Positions 1-21,273 of a DNA stretch of 64,000 bases are shown here, piece by piece (position 1 is the first letter of the stretch; every line of letters starts with the position of its first letter). The notes below the pieces were generated by a model. That model was given only the letters and a program-made list of their open reading frames with translations. It was not told where the DNA came from and did not search any database. The DNA comes from Patiria miniata (lineage: Eukaryota; Echinodermata; Asteroidea; Valvatida; Asterinidae). The stretch is taken from assembly GCF_015706575.1 (NCBI RefSeq), contig NW_024037076.1:18542898-18606897 (forward strand). The letters are read 5' to 3'. The position numbers were made by a program, and so were the translations under genes.

Positions 1-310
1 TAGACATACTACTTAAAGGCTTGGCATGTGTGAAAAACTGGTGTAGAGTACATTCAAGGAAAATACACTAAGTTACTTACCATGATAAAAGCCGTTTTTT
101 AATGTAAATACATGCATGTATACACCAATAAGCAGGATCATTAATAAAGCATGCTTTCATTTATTGAAAACAGCAGTTTTATGTTTTGAGAGACTGCGTC
201 ACAGTTATGGCTAGCCCTGATTTGATTGCAATGTTTTTATGTTTCTCTACTCACAATAATAATTACATTATAAAAACAAGTGCCAGCATTTATTGCTCCA
301 AGACGAATTG
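1..310 (+). repeat. Direct repeat, left copy, flanking the P450 locus
   Basis: This stretch is strongly similar, with small indels, to 6222-6500 in the same orientation. Shared blocks include AAAGGCTTGGCATGTGTG and GGCTAGCCC.GATTTGATTG. The two copies lie about 6.2 kb apart and bracket the P450 gene. They could be remnants of a tandem duplication of the locus or two copies of a dispersed repeat. The left copy begins at the window edge and may continue beyond it. No coding potential is seen. Confidence 0.8.
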
Positions 311-328
311 TAATTTTACAATTACGGT

Positions 329-946
329 ATTGTTGATGTACCCTAACGTGGCGCGGCCCCTAACGTGGCGCACTTTGACTTCTCGCCTGTAGCGCCTAGC
401 TAGAGCAAAAGTTTTAACTGAAATTTCACAGAAAGTGGAATTTCATGAAGTTCTATCTCCCGTTCATAAATCGCGAATTTATCTACCCGCTACAAAGTTA
501 AAAGAAAAATATATTTTGGCGTGATTTTCTGATTTTATTTTGAAGTGCAAAGTGAACCCATTGAAAATGCCCCGAAAAATAAGAAAATAATTTTCTGACA
601 AACTTCTGGTTGGATATGTAAGTAGAGATAATAATGGTTTATCAAAATTTATCAACTTCACAGAAATTCTTAAATGTCAATTTGGAATTTTCCAAGATTT
701 ATTCAAGTGCGCAACGTTGGGGAGCACTCAGCCAATTTGTGCCCAATTTCCGGACGCCACCGTTTTTGAATTTTGGAAGTTAAATTTAATAACACCGAAA
801 TTGTTCACAGAGGTTAAATAGCAAGCATTAATAAGGTAAAAGTACCAGTAATGCACTGCATTTAGGTTTGTCAACAAAGAGGTTTAGGAACACTACCCGA
901 ATAAAGTCGGGTAAACGTCGAAGTGCGCCACGTTAGGGAACGCCAA
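329..946 (-). mobile_element. ~618-bp non-autonomous transposon, copy 1 of 3
   Basis: The element is bounded by inverted CCCTAACGTGGCGC-type termini and carries a further internal copy of the same motif near 705-725. It matches 4522-5140 and 41834-42458 in reverse orientation over its whole length. It has no open reading frame of note, so it is a MITE-like family. I do not recognise the superfamily and could not define a target-site duplication. Confidence 0.8.
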
Positions 947-949
947 TAT

Positions 950-1505
950 AAAGGGTTTGTTTTCCTCCTTTTTTGCAGATTATAAAATGGCAAAACGGTA
1001 AAGGTTTTGCTTTTCCTTTGTTTTTTCTTTTTAAAAATTCAAAAACAATAATAAAAGTAGTGAAGGGTTTGCTTTTTCTTTTCTTTTAATTTCAAAAGTT
1101 CCAAAACGATAATTGGTAAAAGGATTTTTCCTTTTTTTGTTTTTTACAAATTTAAAAACGGCACTTGGTAAAGGGTTTGCTTTTCTCTTTTCTTTTCAAA
1201 AATTCAAAAGCAAGGGTTTGCTTGATCTTTTTTTCCTTTTCAAAAATTCAAAAACAATAATTGGTAAAAGTTTTTCTTTTTCTTTTCAGAAATTGTAAAG
1301 GATTTGTTTCTCCTTTGTTCTGTTTACAGATTTGAAAACGGTAAACGGTAAAACGTTTGTTTTCTGTTTTTCTTTTCACAGATGCATAAACGGTAATTTG
1401 TAAACGATTTGCTTTTTTCATAAACAATGATTGGAAAACGGTAGACGGTATGGGTTCGTTTTCGAGTCCTTTTTCTTTTGACGATTTTAAAAACGACAAT
1501 TGATT
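950..1505. repeat. Degenerate ~50-60-bp tandem repeat, pyrimidine/purine-biased
   Basis: A motif of the form GGTAAAGGGTTTGCTTTT followed by C/T-rich and then AAAATTCAAAAACG-like sequence recurs about nine times, near 1000, 1062, 1116, 1168, 1211, 1263, 1296, 1347 and 1398. It ends about 450 bp upstream of the P450 start codon. The short reading frames across it are by-products of the repeat. Any effect on the P450 promoter is inference. Confidence 0.75.
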
Positions 1506-1951
1506 GGACCGAATTACACGGATCGGATCGATATAAGTCCATTATTTGCATTTGCCGGATTGAATCGGAATACAGGAAGCAAGTTTCCTCCAGGGGTGAG
1601 GTCGACTGAGAGTAGACTGTGGGAACGAGGTTGTCCCGCCTTCACTGCCTTTGGTGACACGGTTGAATGAGTACAATGTGTATTTACATTTAACGACGGA
1701 TCACTGATGTTGCACAATACATTCTACAGGCCTTTTTATAGCTCCATGGTCATACTACCAGTCAAACAGGATACAGACAGGCTTTACTTTCGGAAATCCT
1801 TCATGCAGAATTACTGTTTCGGGGAAGTGGAAGGCCTGTATCTTTCGTTTTCATAACGGACCGACATGCCTATATACCCGGATTCATAGCCCTTACACAT
1901 TCATTATTCATTGATAGAAACCGACCAAAATCACTTTCGGTAAAGAACATA
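1506..1951 (+). promoter_or_regulatory. Presumed P450 promoter and 5' UTR
   Basis: This is the unique sequence immediately upstream of the P450 start. A TATA-like CCTATATACC lies around 1868-1878, about 75 bp before the ATG, and a weaker TTTTTATAG lies near 1733. The ATG context (GAACATAATGG) is acceptable. The transcription start is not determined, so the promoter call is inference from position. Confidence 0.35.
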
Positions 1952-4218
1952 ATGGCTCAAATGGAAGTGATCTCCAGCTATTTGACCATCGAATCATCAC
2001 TGGTCTATTTAGGAGTTTTCGTCCTTGTCGTTTGGCTTCTTCGAAGACCAAGGAACCTGCCTCCCGGGCCGACTGGACTACCTATCATCGGCTACCTCCC
2101 AAAGTTAGCCCTGCAAGGCGACGAGTACAAATCCCTGGCCCTGCTCGCCAATACCTACGGGGATGTGTTCAGTTTGAATCTGGGCGGACAGCTGGTGGTT
2201 GTCCTATGCAGCTACGAAGCCATCAAGAAAGCCCTGGCCCATCCAAATACCAGTGACAGACCACCGACGACTTTCTACAGCAAGGCCACACCGGACAAAG
2301 ACGCTCTGGGTAAGATATTAGTCAATAGACTAATCCAAGTTGCTCATTAGAGCCTTTAGAGGTGGTTTTTACCATGATTACAATGAGATGCTCGAAAAAT
2401 CTACTCGCTTTGATAAGATTTCACAAAATCAATGTACTCACAGTCAGTGACGTGTTGGGAGCACATTTGAAGCAAGATCTGCGACAGAGGCCCCCCTATT
2501 GGTAATTGTGTTCCTGGAACTCAGGAATTTATTTCTTGCTAAAAAGTTCAGAAACATGTCCTGCAAATTTTGGAAATCTACGATGCTTTCTCTTGCATTT
2601 TAAGGCAATTTGAAAATATATTTAGGAACTTAAGCTTTCCATTTATTGTTTTTGGCCCCATCAGGGGGAAGGGGGGGGTGTATATACTGAGTAGGCCTAC
2701 AGTCAAAGTAAATAGAGCAGCCAACAAAATAGAACAGCCAAAAAAATGCGGCGATAGAAATTTGAAACGTACTGACCGAATTGTTGTGCAAACGTACATG
2801 ATATGTTAAAGCTTGATATGACTTCATCTGGTTAGCCCGATTGCCAAAGACATGCAACCGGGCTAACTTACCGAAGTTACCTTATAATATTTAAAAAAAT
2901 AAATTAAAAAAATACCGGATAGGTTGAACAATAATTTGTGGGGTGTTATCTATTTTAGGTGTAGGTTCAGCATCCGGACAAAGCTGGACTGAACAGCGCA
3001 AGTTCTCCCTGAACGTTCTGAGGGGTCTTGGTGTCGGAAAATCAAGCTTTGAGGATGCCATTGCTGATGAGGCACGCTACCTGATCGGAGAGATGAAGAA
3101 CCACAACGACATCCCCTTTGATCCGACGAAGTTGTTAGGAAATGCCGTCTCAAACGTCATCTGTTCCGTAACCCTCGGTAAAAGATTCGAGTATTCTGAC
3201 GGCAAGTTTCAGGAGCTTTTGAGGATGATGAACAGGAACTTTGAGATCGTTGGCGGAGGGTCTGCGTACCAGTTTCTGCCAATCATGCAGTATCTAACAT
3301 TCACACCTACCTTCAAAGAGCTGCGATCCAACTTGCACAAAATTGTTGGATTTCTGAAAGAAAACGTCGACGAACACCGTCAAAATTTGGATCCGGATAA
3401 TCCCAGAGACTTCATGGACGTCTTTCTCGGTGAAATCCAGAGCAACGAGGGGAATAACATCAAGAGTCACATCTCGCCCAGCAACATGCTGCTGACTGTC
3501 TTCGAAATTTTCGTTGGCGGGACAGAAACCACCACCTCCACCCTCCGCTGGGCCTTGTTGTATATGCTGGCTCACCCGGAGGTTCAGAGCAAAGTCCAGC
3601 GAGAGATGGACGAGGTGGTCGGCCGCAACCGTCTGCCTCGCATCGCCGACAAGCCCAAGTTGCCGTACACGGAGGCGACCATCATGGAGGTGCAACGCAT
3701 CGCCAGCGTGGGAGCACTGAGCTTGCCTCACATGTTCTCGCAAGATACGTCAATCTTTGGCTACGATATCCCCCGCAACACCATTGTGATTCCGAACCTG
3801 TGGGCAGTTAGTCGAGACCCGAACCTCTGGCCCGAACCGGAGAAGTTTCGACCGGAGAGGTTTCTGGACGGGGATGGAAAAGTGAGGCGCCCTGAAGAAC
3901 ATCTGCCTTTCTCCACAGGTAAGAAAAGACACAAGAAAGAGCATGGCGTCATTGGTACTTTACTTTTGCACGTCTGCTGTAGCTCAACTTTTCAAGAAAC
4001 GACAATTCACCCTAACTGTTTATTTCTCACCCACAGGTCGTCGAGTATGTCTGGGGGAGCAGCTGGCTAAGATGGAATTGTTCATCTTCTTCTCTTTCCT
4101 CATGCATCAGTTCACCTTTGAGAGACCAGAGGATGCCCCGCCCATTTCCTTCAAAGCAGTCAACGGCTTGACTCTAACACCCACTCCCTTCGAAATATGT
4201 GCGGTACTCAGGGAATGA
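1952..4218 (+). CDS. Cytochrome P450, CYP2 clan (three exons, 499 residues)
   Basis: Exons are 1952-2309, 2959-3918 and 4037-4218. All introns are GT-AG with consistent phase 1, and the joined frame is 1500 bp including the stop. The protein is a heme-thiolate monooxygenase expected in the ER membrane. It has an N-terminal hydrophobic anchor (about residues 10-30), then the Pro-rich hinge LPPGPTGLPIIG. The helix C WxxxR is W129/R133, the I-helix oxygen-activation motif GGTETT is 306-311, and the K-helix ExxR is E363-R366. PERF follows at 418-421. The heme loop FSTGRRVCLG is 437-446, with Cys444 as the predicted axial ligand. The last intron splits the heme loop at Gly440, which I recall as an ancient intron position in CYP2 genes. 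Length is normal for microsomal P450s. The subfamily and substrate cannot be assigned from sequence alone. The gene converges on the cathepsin L gene downstream. It looks intact. Confidence 0.95.
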
Positions 4219-4500
4219 AAATTTGTAAATGAGGAACACCATTTGAAATCACAGAGTACGTTATATAAATGTATGCAACAACATCTCATTTGTGCACACA
4301 AAAGGTTCGGGGCTTATTGTTTTAAAGCATAGGAGCATAAATTACAGTCCTTTTTTATGGTTTTACATAATTATCATGACAACATAGTTTAGTTTTGGGT
4401 GTCTCTCCAATTCAATCAATTACTTCAGGTAAATATGTTAATGCACGGACTTACAAAGTTGACAACTTATAATAAAATGGTTAAAGTGGTAAAATAAAGC
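4219..4500 (+). terminator. P450 3' UTR with polyadenylation signals
   Basis: Two AATAAA hexamers, at 4471-4476 and 4493-4498, lie about 255-280 bp after the stop codon and just before the next transposon copy. Either could direct cleavage. The exact poly(A) site is not visible. Confidence 0.5.
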
Positions 4501-4521
4501 AAAAGTTGACACACCGGAATA

Positions 4522-5140
4522 GAGTGGTGTTCCCTAACGTGGCGCACTTCGAAATTTACCCCGACTTTCCACATCAGTGTTGCCAAACTTCTTTGTTGAC
4601 AAACTTCAAATACATTCAGTGAAATACTGGTACTTTTAGCTTATTAATGCTTGCTATTTAACCTCTGTGAACAATTTCGGTTTCATGAAATTTAATTCGA
4701 AATTCAACAACGGTGGCGTCCGGAAATTGGGCACAAATCGTCTGAGTGTTCCCCAACGTGGCGCACTTGAATAAATCTCGGAAAATTCCAAATGAACATC
4801 ATAGTTAAGAATTTCTGTAAAGTTGATAAATTCTGATAAACAATTATTTTCTCTACTTACATACCCATCTAGAAGTTTGTCAGAAAATTGTTTCTTATTT
4901 TTCGGGACATGTGCACTTCGAAATAAACTGATTGGAAAATCACGCCGAAATAAAACTTTCTTCTAACTTTCTTACGGGTAGATAAACTCGTGATTTATGA
5001 ACGGGAGTACTTAGAACTTGATGAAATGCCACTTTCTGTGAAATTTCAGTATAAACTTTTGCTCTAGCTAGGCACTACAGGCGAAAAAAGCAAAGTGCAC
5101 TATGTTAGGGGCCGCGCCACGTTAGGGTACATCAACAATA
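4522..5140 (+). mobile_element. ~619-bp non-autonomous transposon, copy 2 of 3
   Basis: This is the same family as 329-946, in the opposite orientation. It starts AGTGGTGTTCCCTAACG and ends CGTTAGGGTACATC. An internal copy of the terminal motif (CCCCAACGTGGCGCACTT) sits near 4750-4768, so the element has three copies of its end sequence. Together with copy 1 it places the P450 gene between inverted repeats. Confidence 0.85.
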
Positions 5141-5254
5141 CTGGTTCCACGGCTAGCTCAACGTTGCAAGAGGCCTAATTACTCAGAAAGACCAAAGTAC
5201 ATGTATATATATGCGCTGTGTCCTGGTTAGCAAACTGTATATCTTACAAATTTG

Positions 5255-5450
5255 CCTAGCAACCACTTTTTATAATGTAGATTTAACAATTGTTGACTGC
5301 TGTGATGTGGGATATGTCGTTTTGAACACCCGAGGGGCGCATAGCATGATAGCATGCACCCGAGGCGAAGCCTCGGGTGCTATGCGCCCCTCGGATGTTC
5401 AAAACATCATATCCCACATCACAGCAGTCAGCAATTGTTTTGTTGTACCT
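5255..5450. repeat. Long imperfect palindrome
   Basis: The left arm (about 5285-5345, reading through TGTGATGTGGGATATG and CCCGAGGGGCGCATAGC) is the reverse complement of about 5372-5450. A nested inner hairpin, CCCGAGGCGAAGCCTCGGG, lies near 5360-5380. The sequence would fold into a stem of roughly 75 bp. There is no gene in it. The surrounding 5141-6221 interval is otherwise AT-rich with no recognisable feature. Confidence 0.75.
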
Positions 5451-6221
5451 GTGTCTTGGAATCTTTGGATATTGATGTAAAAATCACGAAAACAAACAGC
5501 TAAACACAACAAACATGACAATCGAACGCCAACTCTCACATGCATTAGTGTCGCGTGCTCCAACAGCTGATCGTCTGCTAGTTCACTGCTCCCGGCCCAC
5601 TCATGTGTGAAAACATGGTGAAAATAGCGAGGGTACAAACGATACAAGCGTTTCACACCGTACGTACCACACATGCAGTCATAGCACACTCCCAGTGGTA
5701 CGTGATATCCCACAGGGAGTGTGCCATGACTTTTTATAAACTTAACACGTGATCGTTCTAGGCCAATGAAAACTCAGAATTCAAGACAGGTATAACAAAT
5801 TGCAATACAAGACAAGTCGACTAAATAATACTGGTGCAAGCGAAAGTAGTTTATAATTATATTCCTCATGCTTAATGTACATCATTTGACTCTGTGTAGA
5901 TTTTCTTTTACAGGATACCTTAAATTCATTAATTAATTAAAGGGACAACCTTCATTAATGAAAGGGGTAACCTTCATGTGTTAAAGGCTATAACTAGCAC
6001 CAAAGGCAAGGAAGTTGGAGACCAATCACCATTATCTAAAGTGTAACTGTATAATCAGGTTTATTTTCATCCATTTTTTTATTAGCAAATATACATTATT
6101 ACATACCAAATGAAACAAAGCAGTTTTTTTGTCTGGCAAATCGTTTCCATTTCATAAAAAAAACTGTCAATCTTTCAAGGTAATCCACGTATAAGTACTG
6201 GGTACGATATGTATATGAATA

Positions 6222-6500
6222 TAGACATACTTAAAGGCTTGGCATGTGTGAAAAACTGGTGTAGAATACATTCTAGGAAAAGACGCAATGCTGTTTAACA
6301 TGATAAAAGCTGTTTTTGTAAAATACATGTATACACCAATAAAACCTGATCATTAATAAAAACGTGGCTTTCAAGTTTAATGATAACAGCAGTTTGATGT
6401 TCTTAAGAGACTGGAATATGGCTAGCCCGGATTTGATTGTCAATGTTTCTATGTTTCTATAATTACATGTAATAACAATTGCCACTGTTGCTCCAATGAA
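6222..6500 (+). repeat. Direct repeat, right copy, flanking the P450 locus
   Basis: This is the counterpart of 1-310, same orientation, with scattered indels. In the left copy the homology ends shortly before the transposon at 329. In the right copy it ends near TGCTCCAATGAATTG at about 6490-6505. Confidence 0.8.
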
Positions 6501-6509
6501 TTGTGTTTC

Positions 6510-7792
6510 ATAATATAAAAAAAAATCTGATCATGATTGATTTACACACAAAAACTGGTAAAAATCTGAAATCGTATCAATGTGTCAATGTCCAAAAACT
6601 GAAACTCTAGTTACGTCTTATAGTGAACACATTCCTACTTCAAAAAATGAAAGAAAACTCAACCACAAAAAACCCTCCACCTTTAAATACAAACACATAA
6701 CAGTACCTGCACATACAAAATAATGTGAGTAAAAAAATCCAAAAATATTTCTATTCAAGCTGAACACACACACTTAAAAGTAAAAACCCTGACTACAATA
6801 CACTTAAGTTTGAAGAAGAAAAAAAGTGCAATGAACCCTGGATGCAAATTTCTAATAATACTACTAACAATATTACCAGTGCAACACATGACAACCCTGA
6901 AAATCAAAATACGAAACCAAAACTACGTACATTGTATACACATAGAAGAAAGAGCACAAGTCAATTTTTAAGCAATCAGTATATCGAAGCAACATGCAGT
7001 TTAATAGAATTTGGCATAAGTTGGCGGTGAAAGTTGAAAAGCTTAAAGAACGCAGACTTGCCAACTCGGATGGAAAGAATTTTTTCAGTACAACAGAAAT
7101 GTTGCATAGTCCTTTGCCCCTAAGAAGTGGTTTTTTTTACCTTTTCAGTATCAAAAACAAGGATTTACAGTCAATGAAACTCAACAGTCAGTGAAAACCT
7201 CCAAAATGCAAGCAGTATTTAGCAGCACAGATTTCTATGCAGTTTACCCGACTAACAAGACTTTTCAAAGGACGACCAAAAAAGAACCTCCTTAATCAGT
7301 TCCAGACATTGGACTCTGTGCACAAGTGCCCTCTAATTAACGGTTAAAAAGAAGAGAATGCATTGCCACTGTACACGTTGCATTCACGCAAAGACGTGAA
7401 GGTTTTTGCACATCCAGAATAAAATAAGTAGTGCGCATAGAGTACCATATGCACAACTCAGTGCAGCCAGTGTTACCTGCACACAGACATGTCATTGGTG
7501 GTCACAAGGCGCCCTCTATAGGCCATGCACAAAGTCCATAGCCAATGTTATCAATACCAAATGAGAGATGAAAGTGCTCCAGTACATTTTTTTTAAAGTA
7601 AACTACATTTGATTCGGTAATGAAAAACAATTTTTTCAATCAAGTTCAAATTTAAGGATAACAAAATTGAAAGCAAAGTGCATAATTAATTTGCCTGTAG
7701 CAAACGCAATAGGTTCCCTTCTTTATCCCAGAAAAAACAGAAGGCTTTTCCCAATTCCTGGGGTGGAAACAGCAGTCGCAGCCATGACATTC
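6510..7792. other. AT-rich interval, probable 3' UTR/downstream region of cathepsin L
   Basis: No reading frame here resembles a known protein, and base composition is AT-rich. The part next to 7793 should contain the cathepsin L 3' UTR, because that gene is on the minus strand and ends there. I found no clear AATAAA on the minus strand close to the stop. Confidence 0.4.
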
Positions 7793-17343
<9,551 letters not shown>

Positions 17344-17623
17344 CTTGAGGTCACTCTATGAAGAGCAATTCATGAGGGGAAAAAAAAATGAGTCAAATCC
17401 CTAAACTCTCGTGACAAATTCTCTTTCAACAACTGGATTCATCAGTGCTTCAAAAAATGAGTTCTTGTTTGCTGGAAATAAATGCTGAGTATAGGCACTA
17501 AAACCACAATGGGGAAATAAAAACCATGCTAAATATTTAATTTCAAACATTAACAATTCAATTCATTTCTTCCCAACATATTATTAATATAACTGAATGG
17601 AAAGATCCCGATGCACATTTTTG

Positions 17624-17894
17624 GTTGTGTACAAAGTCTATGGATAGTTGAGTGCATTTAACAAAATTTCTCAGTTCCAGATTCATGTTTTTTCAACGAA
17701 AAGAATGTTGCATCCGGACAATGACACCCCCTTTTATCATGTTTTACCTCTGAATGACGGTAACTTATTGCAAAAATGTTGAAAAAACATGAATCTGGGA
17801 CCGAGAAACATTTCCAATTTTGATGTAAAATATTTTGAAAGTTTGAGTTTGATTTTGAAAATGCACTCGACTCTCCATAGACTTTGTACACAAC
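17624..17894. mobile_element. MITE with GTTGTGTACAAAGTCTATGG ends
   Basis: The terminal inverted repeats read GTTGTGTACAAAGTCTATGG at 17624 and the reverse complement at about 17875-17894. A second inverted pair inside, around CAGATTCATGTTTTTTCAA, lies near 17680 and 17780-17795. A related segment starts near 53637. It lies about 280 bp upstream of the cathepsin L start codon. Confidence 0.7.
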
Positions 17895-17984
17895 CTCAGA
17901 AATGGCGTCTGGATTCTTTCCGGAAATCCTGACTTTCGCCCGCCTAACGAAAACTCACCGTTTCAAACTGTGGAAATCTATCTG

Positions 17985-18285
17985 AAGAATAAAACACCTT
18001 GTTTCTGGAACTTAGTACTTGCGTCGGTTACCAAAAATTGTCTTGATTGTGTCAGCAACAAAGCACGCAGGCGGGTTTTATGCAACCCAAACTTGATCTC
18101 AGTGTTGACAGAAAGTCTCGTGACCGATTCCGTTTGCGTCCTCCTGAGTTGTTCCCAGAGCCTGATTCGTATGTTAGCACAAGGTTTACATTTGGGCACC
18201 CGACTACGGCTGTCACTGGGTCAATAGTTCACGTGATTTTACATTGTCTGATTATTGCTGACGTCATGTGGTGGAGGTGATGCAA
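17985..18285 (+). repeat. Diverged dispersed repeat, copy 1
   Basis: It matches 26575-27000 in order and orientation: CTTAGTACTTG, TTGATT.TGTCAGCA, GAAGCACGCAGGCGG-type, GATTCGTATGTTAGCACA and GACGTCATG.TG. The second copy carries an extra insert. Part of this interval may be upstream sequence of the cathepsin L gene. Confidence 0.6.
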
Positions 18286-18289
18286 CAAA

Positions 18290-19700
18290 AGCAGCGTGCC
18301 CATCCATGTCAATCATTCTGGTCACGTGCGCGGTACATTTCATCCGGTGGTTGGCGCGACATGCGCATGCGAAAGGATGCCAACTATGTACCAGAAATTA
18401 TACCTTCCCCCCCCCCTTCCCCGTCCAACCCTCATACAGGGTTGGCGATTTTTTTTTTTTTTTTAAAATTAGATACATATGTTAAAAATAATTTTGATTA
18501 ACTCACATCCTGAATTTATTGCATAATTATAGCTCTGCAGAGATGTATTGAGCACCGTGGATTGTGATACGTGATGATTTCATTGGATATATATAAATAA
18601 ACATAGGCCTTATATCTGAATATTTTTATGTTTTTAACTTTTATTCGTCTCCAATTTGTCTAAATCTACACACACACCCTTACAAGTTAAGTACAATGAT
18701 CATACCCATACAAGACTCAATTCAGTATGCGAACATTTCCAGAACTTCCCCTCAATAAACATTGATAAAAATGCCTTTGAAAATATTGCATTGTATCAGT
18801 GACGTAAACAAAAATTCCTTGATTTCGTTTACAGTAGTCAACCACATTGATAAAAGGGTAGTATATTATGCTGAAGACACTTTAAAATAATAAAGGTGTG
18901 TGGCTTTATTGACACGGTAGAGATATAACCATACGTTGTGTGATGAATGAAAAACGTGTTCGCGGTGATGCCACATTTTATACCAAAAACTACGAGTATA
19001 GTTCGCGCTAGGCATGTATTTCATTAAAAATTCTAATTTCAAAACGACAGCACCGATCCTTGTGAAACTTTGGTCCTTCATACAAGGTGGACATGGAGAA
19101 CATTATATGATGATGCACCTTTCTTTACATAATGTAAATCTAAATTTTTATGGAGAAAAGATAAGAATGAGACCATCAATTGGGATTTTAACACACCTTT
19201 AGATGGATTAGATAAGCGCTATTAAGGCCACAACAGCAAATGTGATTCTATTGTGCTGTATGCTGTGTTTAATAGCTCACGGTGTATAAGGAGTGTGCTG
19301 ATTAACTCAGAAGTTAAAATTCAAACTTCGAAGAAAAACATGCAGATTTTGACTTTAATAAATGATTTCGGATAATTGTGCAAAATCTATACATGTAAGT
19401 TGAGGAGATGTTGATGAAGTATGGGTGTTTGAATATGTGTTAACAAAGCGGAATCAGTTGATTCAAATGATTTTTAAAAATGAACCTCAATCCATTTATT
19501 TTGAAAAAGGGTTTTTTTTTTATAAAAAACCCAAAGGGATTTAAATAATGATTTAGAAAAAATATCATGATTTTAATCGTGATTTGAGTTTGTGAATTAA
19601 ACCAGCCAACCCTGCTACTTCCCCGGCCACTCGCAGACCCCTCAAAAAGGGCCCCTGGTAAACTGCCGAAGAGGGGCCTAAATGTAGTATGGGGCTAGTG
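18290..19700. other. AT-rich intergenic interval, nothing recognised
   Basis: No protein-like frame, RNA gene or repeat with definable ends was found. It includes a C-run near 18405-18418 and a T-run near 18450-18465. Confidence 0.4.
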
Positions 19701-19708
19701 TATATGCA

Positions 19709-20296
19709 GGGGCGGATCCAGGAATTTTCGCGGGGGGGGGGTTCATTGGCCAAGCAAAATCTGAAATGTAGACACGTTTTTTACTCTGGACACTTGGCCT
19801 CCGTAAAATCAAAAAGCGGGGGGGGGGGGGGGGGGGGGGGGTCGTACCATACTTTCAATGGGGGCGCTGTTCAAATCCGACGATTATTAACACTATATCA
19901 CAGAATAATGTACAATGTACATGTACCACCTAACCAAGCTGGCTCTGTACGTATTTTGTGCAAAGCGGACATTGTTACTAGCAAAACAATTTTGGGTGTC
20001 GGAGACGAGGGGGAGGTCGCATTTTTCGTACCATACTTTGAATGGGGGCGCTGTTCAAATCCGACTATATCACGGAATAATGTACTTACATACTAACCAA
20101 GCTAGCTCTGTAGGCTACGTATTTTGTGCAAGGCGGACATTATTACTAGCAAAGAAATTTTGGGTGTCGGAGCACGGGGGGGGGGGTCGCATTTTGTTCA
20201 TGAGTTTCTATGGAAAATGAAAAATTTTGACAGAGCTGGAGGGGTTTTGACCCCAAATCCCAACTCCCCCTGCCCACCCCCTCTGGATCCGCGCCT
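19709..20296 (+). mobile_element. G-run-rich element with GGCGGATCCAG / CTGGATCCGCGCC ends, copy with internal duplication
   Basis: The ends are inverted GGGGCGGATCCAGG and CTCTGGATCCGCGCC. The interior holds G homopolymers (19730-19740, 19818-19840) and an internal block of about 175 bp (TACTTTCAATGGGGGCGCTG...TTTTGGGTGTCGGAG) that is duplicated in tandem at about 19848-20010 and 20030-20170. There is no coding capacity. It is related to 21274-21614, 23287-23520 and 46236-46400, and by its ends to the hAT-like MITE at 49813. Confidence 0.65.
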
Positions 20297-20639
20297 GACA
20301 TGTTGCCATTTTATGATGCAAAAGTTCCTTTCTGCGATCGAGTTGCAAATCTGCCTGCCATGGATTTCTTTCCGATTCCCCCCAATTAAGAAAATCATAT
20401 TTTGAACTAAAACGGTTTAGAGCACTTTCCATTCCGTTAATTTTGCACTTCACAAAATTTGCTGACAAACATGAAGTGGGTGTGATTGTGAAGATGGGTG
20501 TAAAAGGGGTGTGATTGGGGGCGGTTTGAAGACTGTACTATTGGATGTTGGAAATCATCTTTTCGCCACTAATTTTACATCATATATTTTGCACAACAGT
20601 TAATCTGTGGGTTGTAGAACCGGCCATGCATAGCGCCGG

Positions 20640-21130
20640 TGATTTACGTTCTCCAAATTGGCACCGTTTTTCAAAATGGCGATGGAATTTCTCCCAAAAA
20701 TCATCAGATTGACCTCAACAATTGAAAAGATAAAGAAAGATGGTAAAATAATCTTTAATTCTGATGTGTGTCTCGAACACCTTAATGGAGAGTTAAGTGT
20801 GAGTATTTTTAGTCTGACTTTCTGAAGTGGGGGCATTTATCATTTGGGTCTGTGGCAGTTTATTGTACCGTAGGGACTCTGTTAAAACATATTGACACTC
20901 TCGAACAGTAGGTGACGCTTTTCATCAATGCCGACTGAACCGACACGCTTTTTTCGACAGTGGCTTTTTTGCCACTGTGCACCCCCCCCCCCGCCATGTA
21001 TGCCACTGCCCTGAGGTTGGTAAAATCGGCGCTAAGAATATTGGTAAAAGGAAGAACAAAAATATCAACCAACGCAGCATCTATTTTTTTTTTTAGAGAT
21101 CATTAAAATACTGCATCGTTGCGCACAATT
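20640..21130 (+). repeat. Dispersed repeat, copy 1 of 3
   Basis: Strongly similar in order to 24260-24880 and partly to 33930-34065, sharing CAATTGAAAAGATAAAGAAA, TCTGATGTGTGTCTCGAACA and CTGACTTTCTGAAGTGGG. Each copy has short frames on both strands, none longer than about 100 residues and none recognisable. I treat it as a repeat and not a gene. Confidence 0.7.
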
Positions 21131-21273
21131 TCATAAAGTATGACATTTTTTATAAAAGTTGGTATATAGGGCCCACGTGCTTTGTCAAAATTTCCTTTTT
21201 TTCTGAACAAAATTTGAAGGACTAAAATGACCTGTAACAAATATATTTGCTTGTTTGTTTTTGCAAGCCTTTA

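Noticed and set aside
3294-3743. 149-residue minus-strand frame
   Set aside because: It is the antisense shadow of P450 exon 2.
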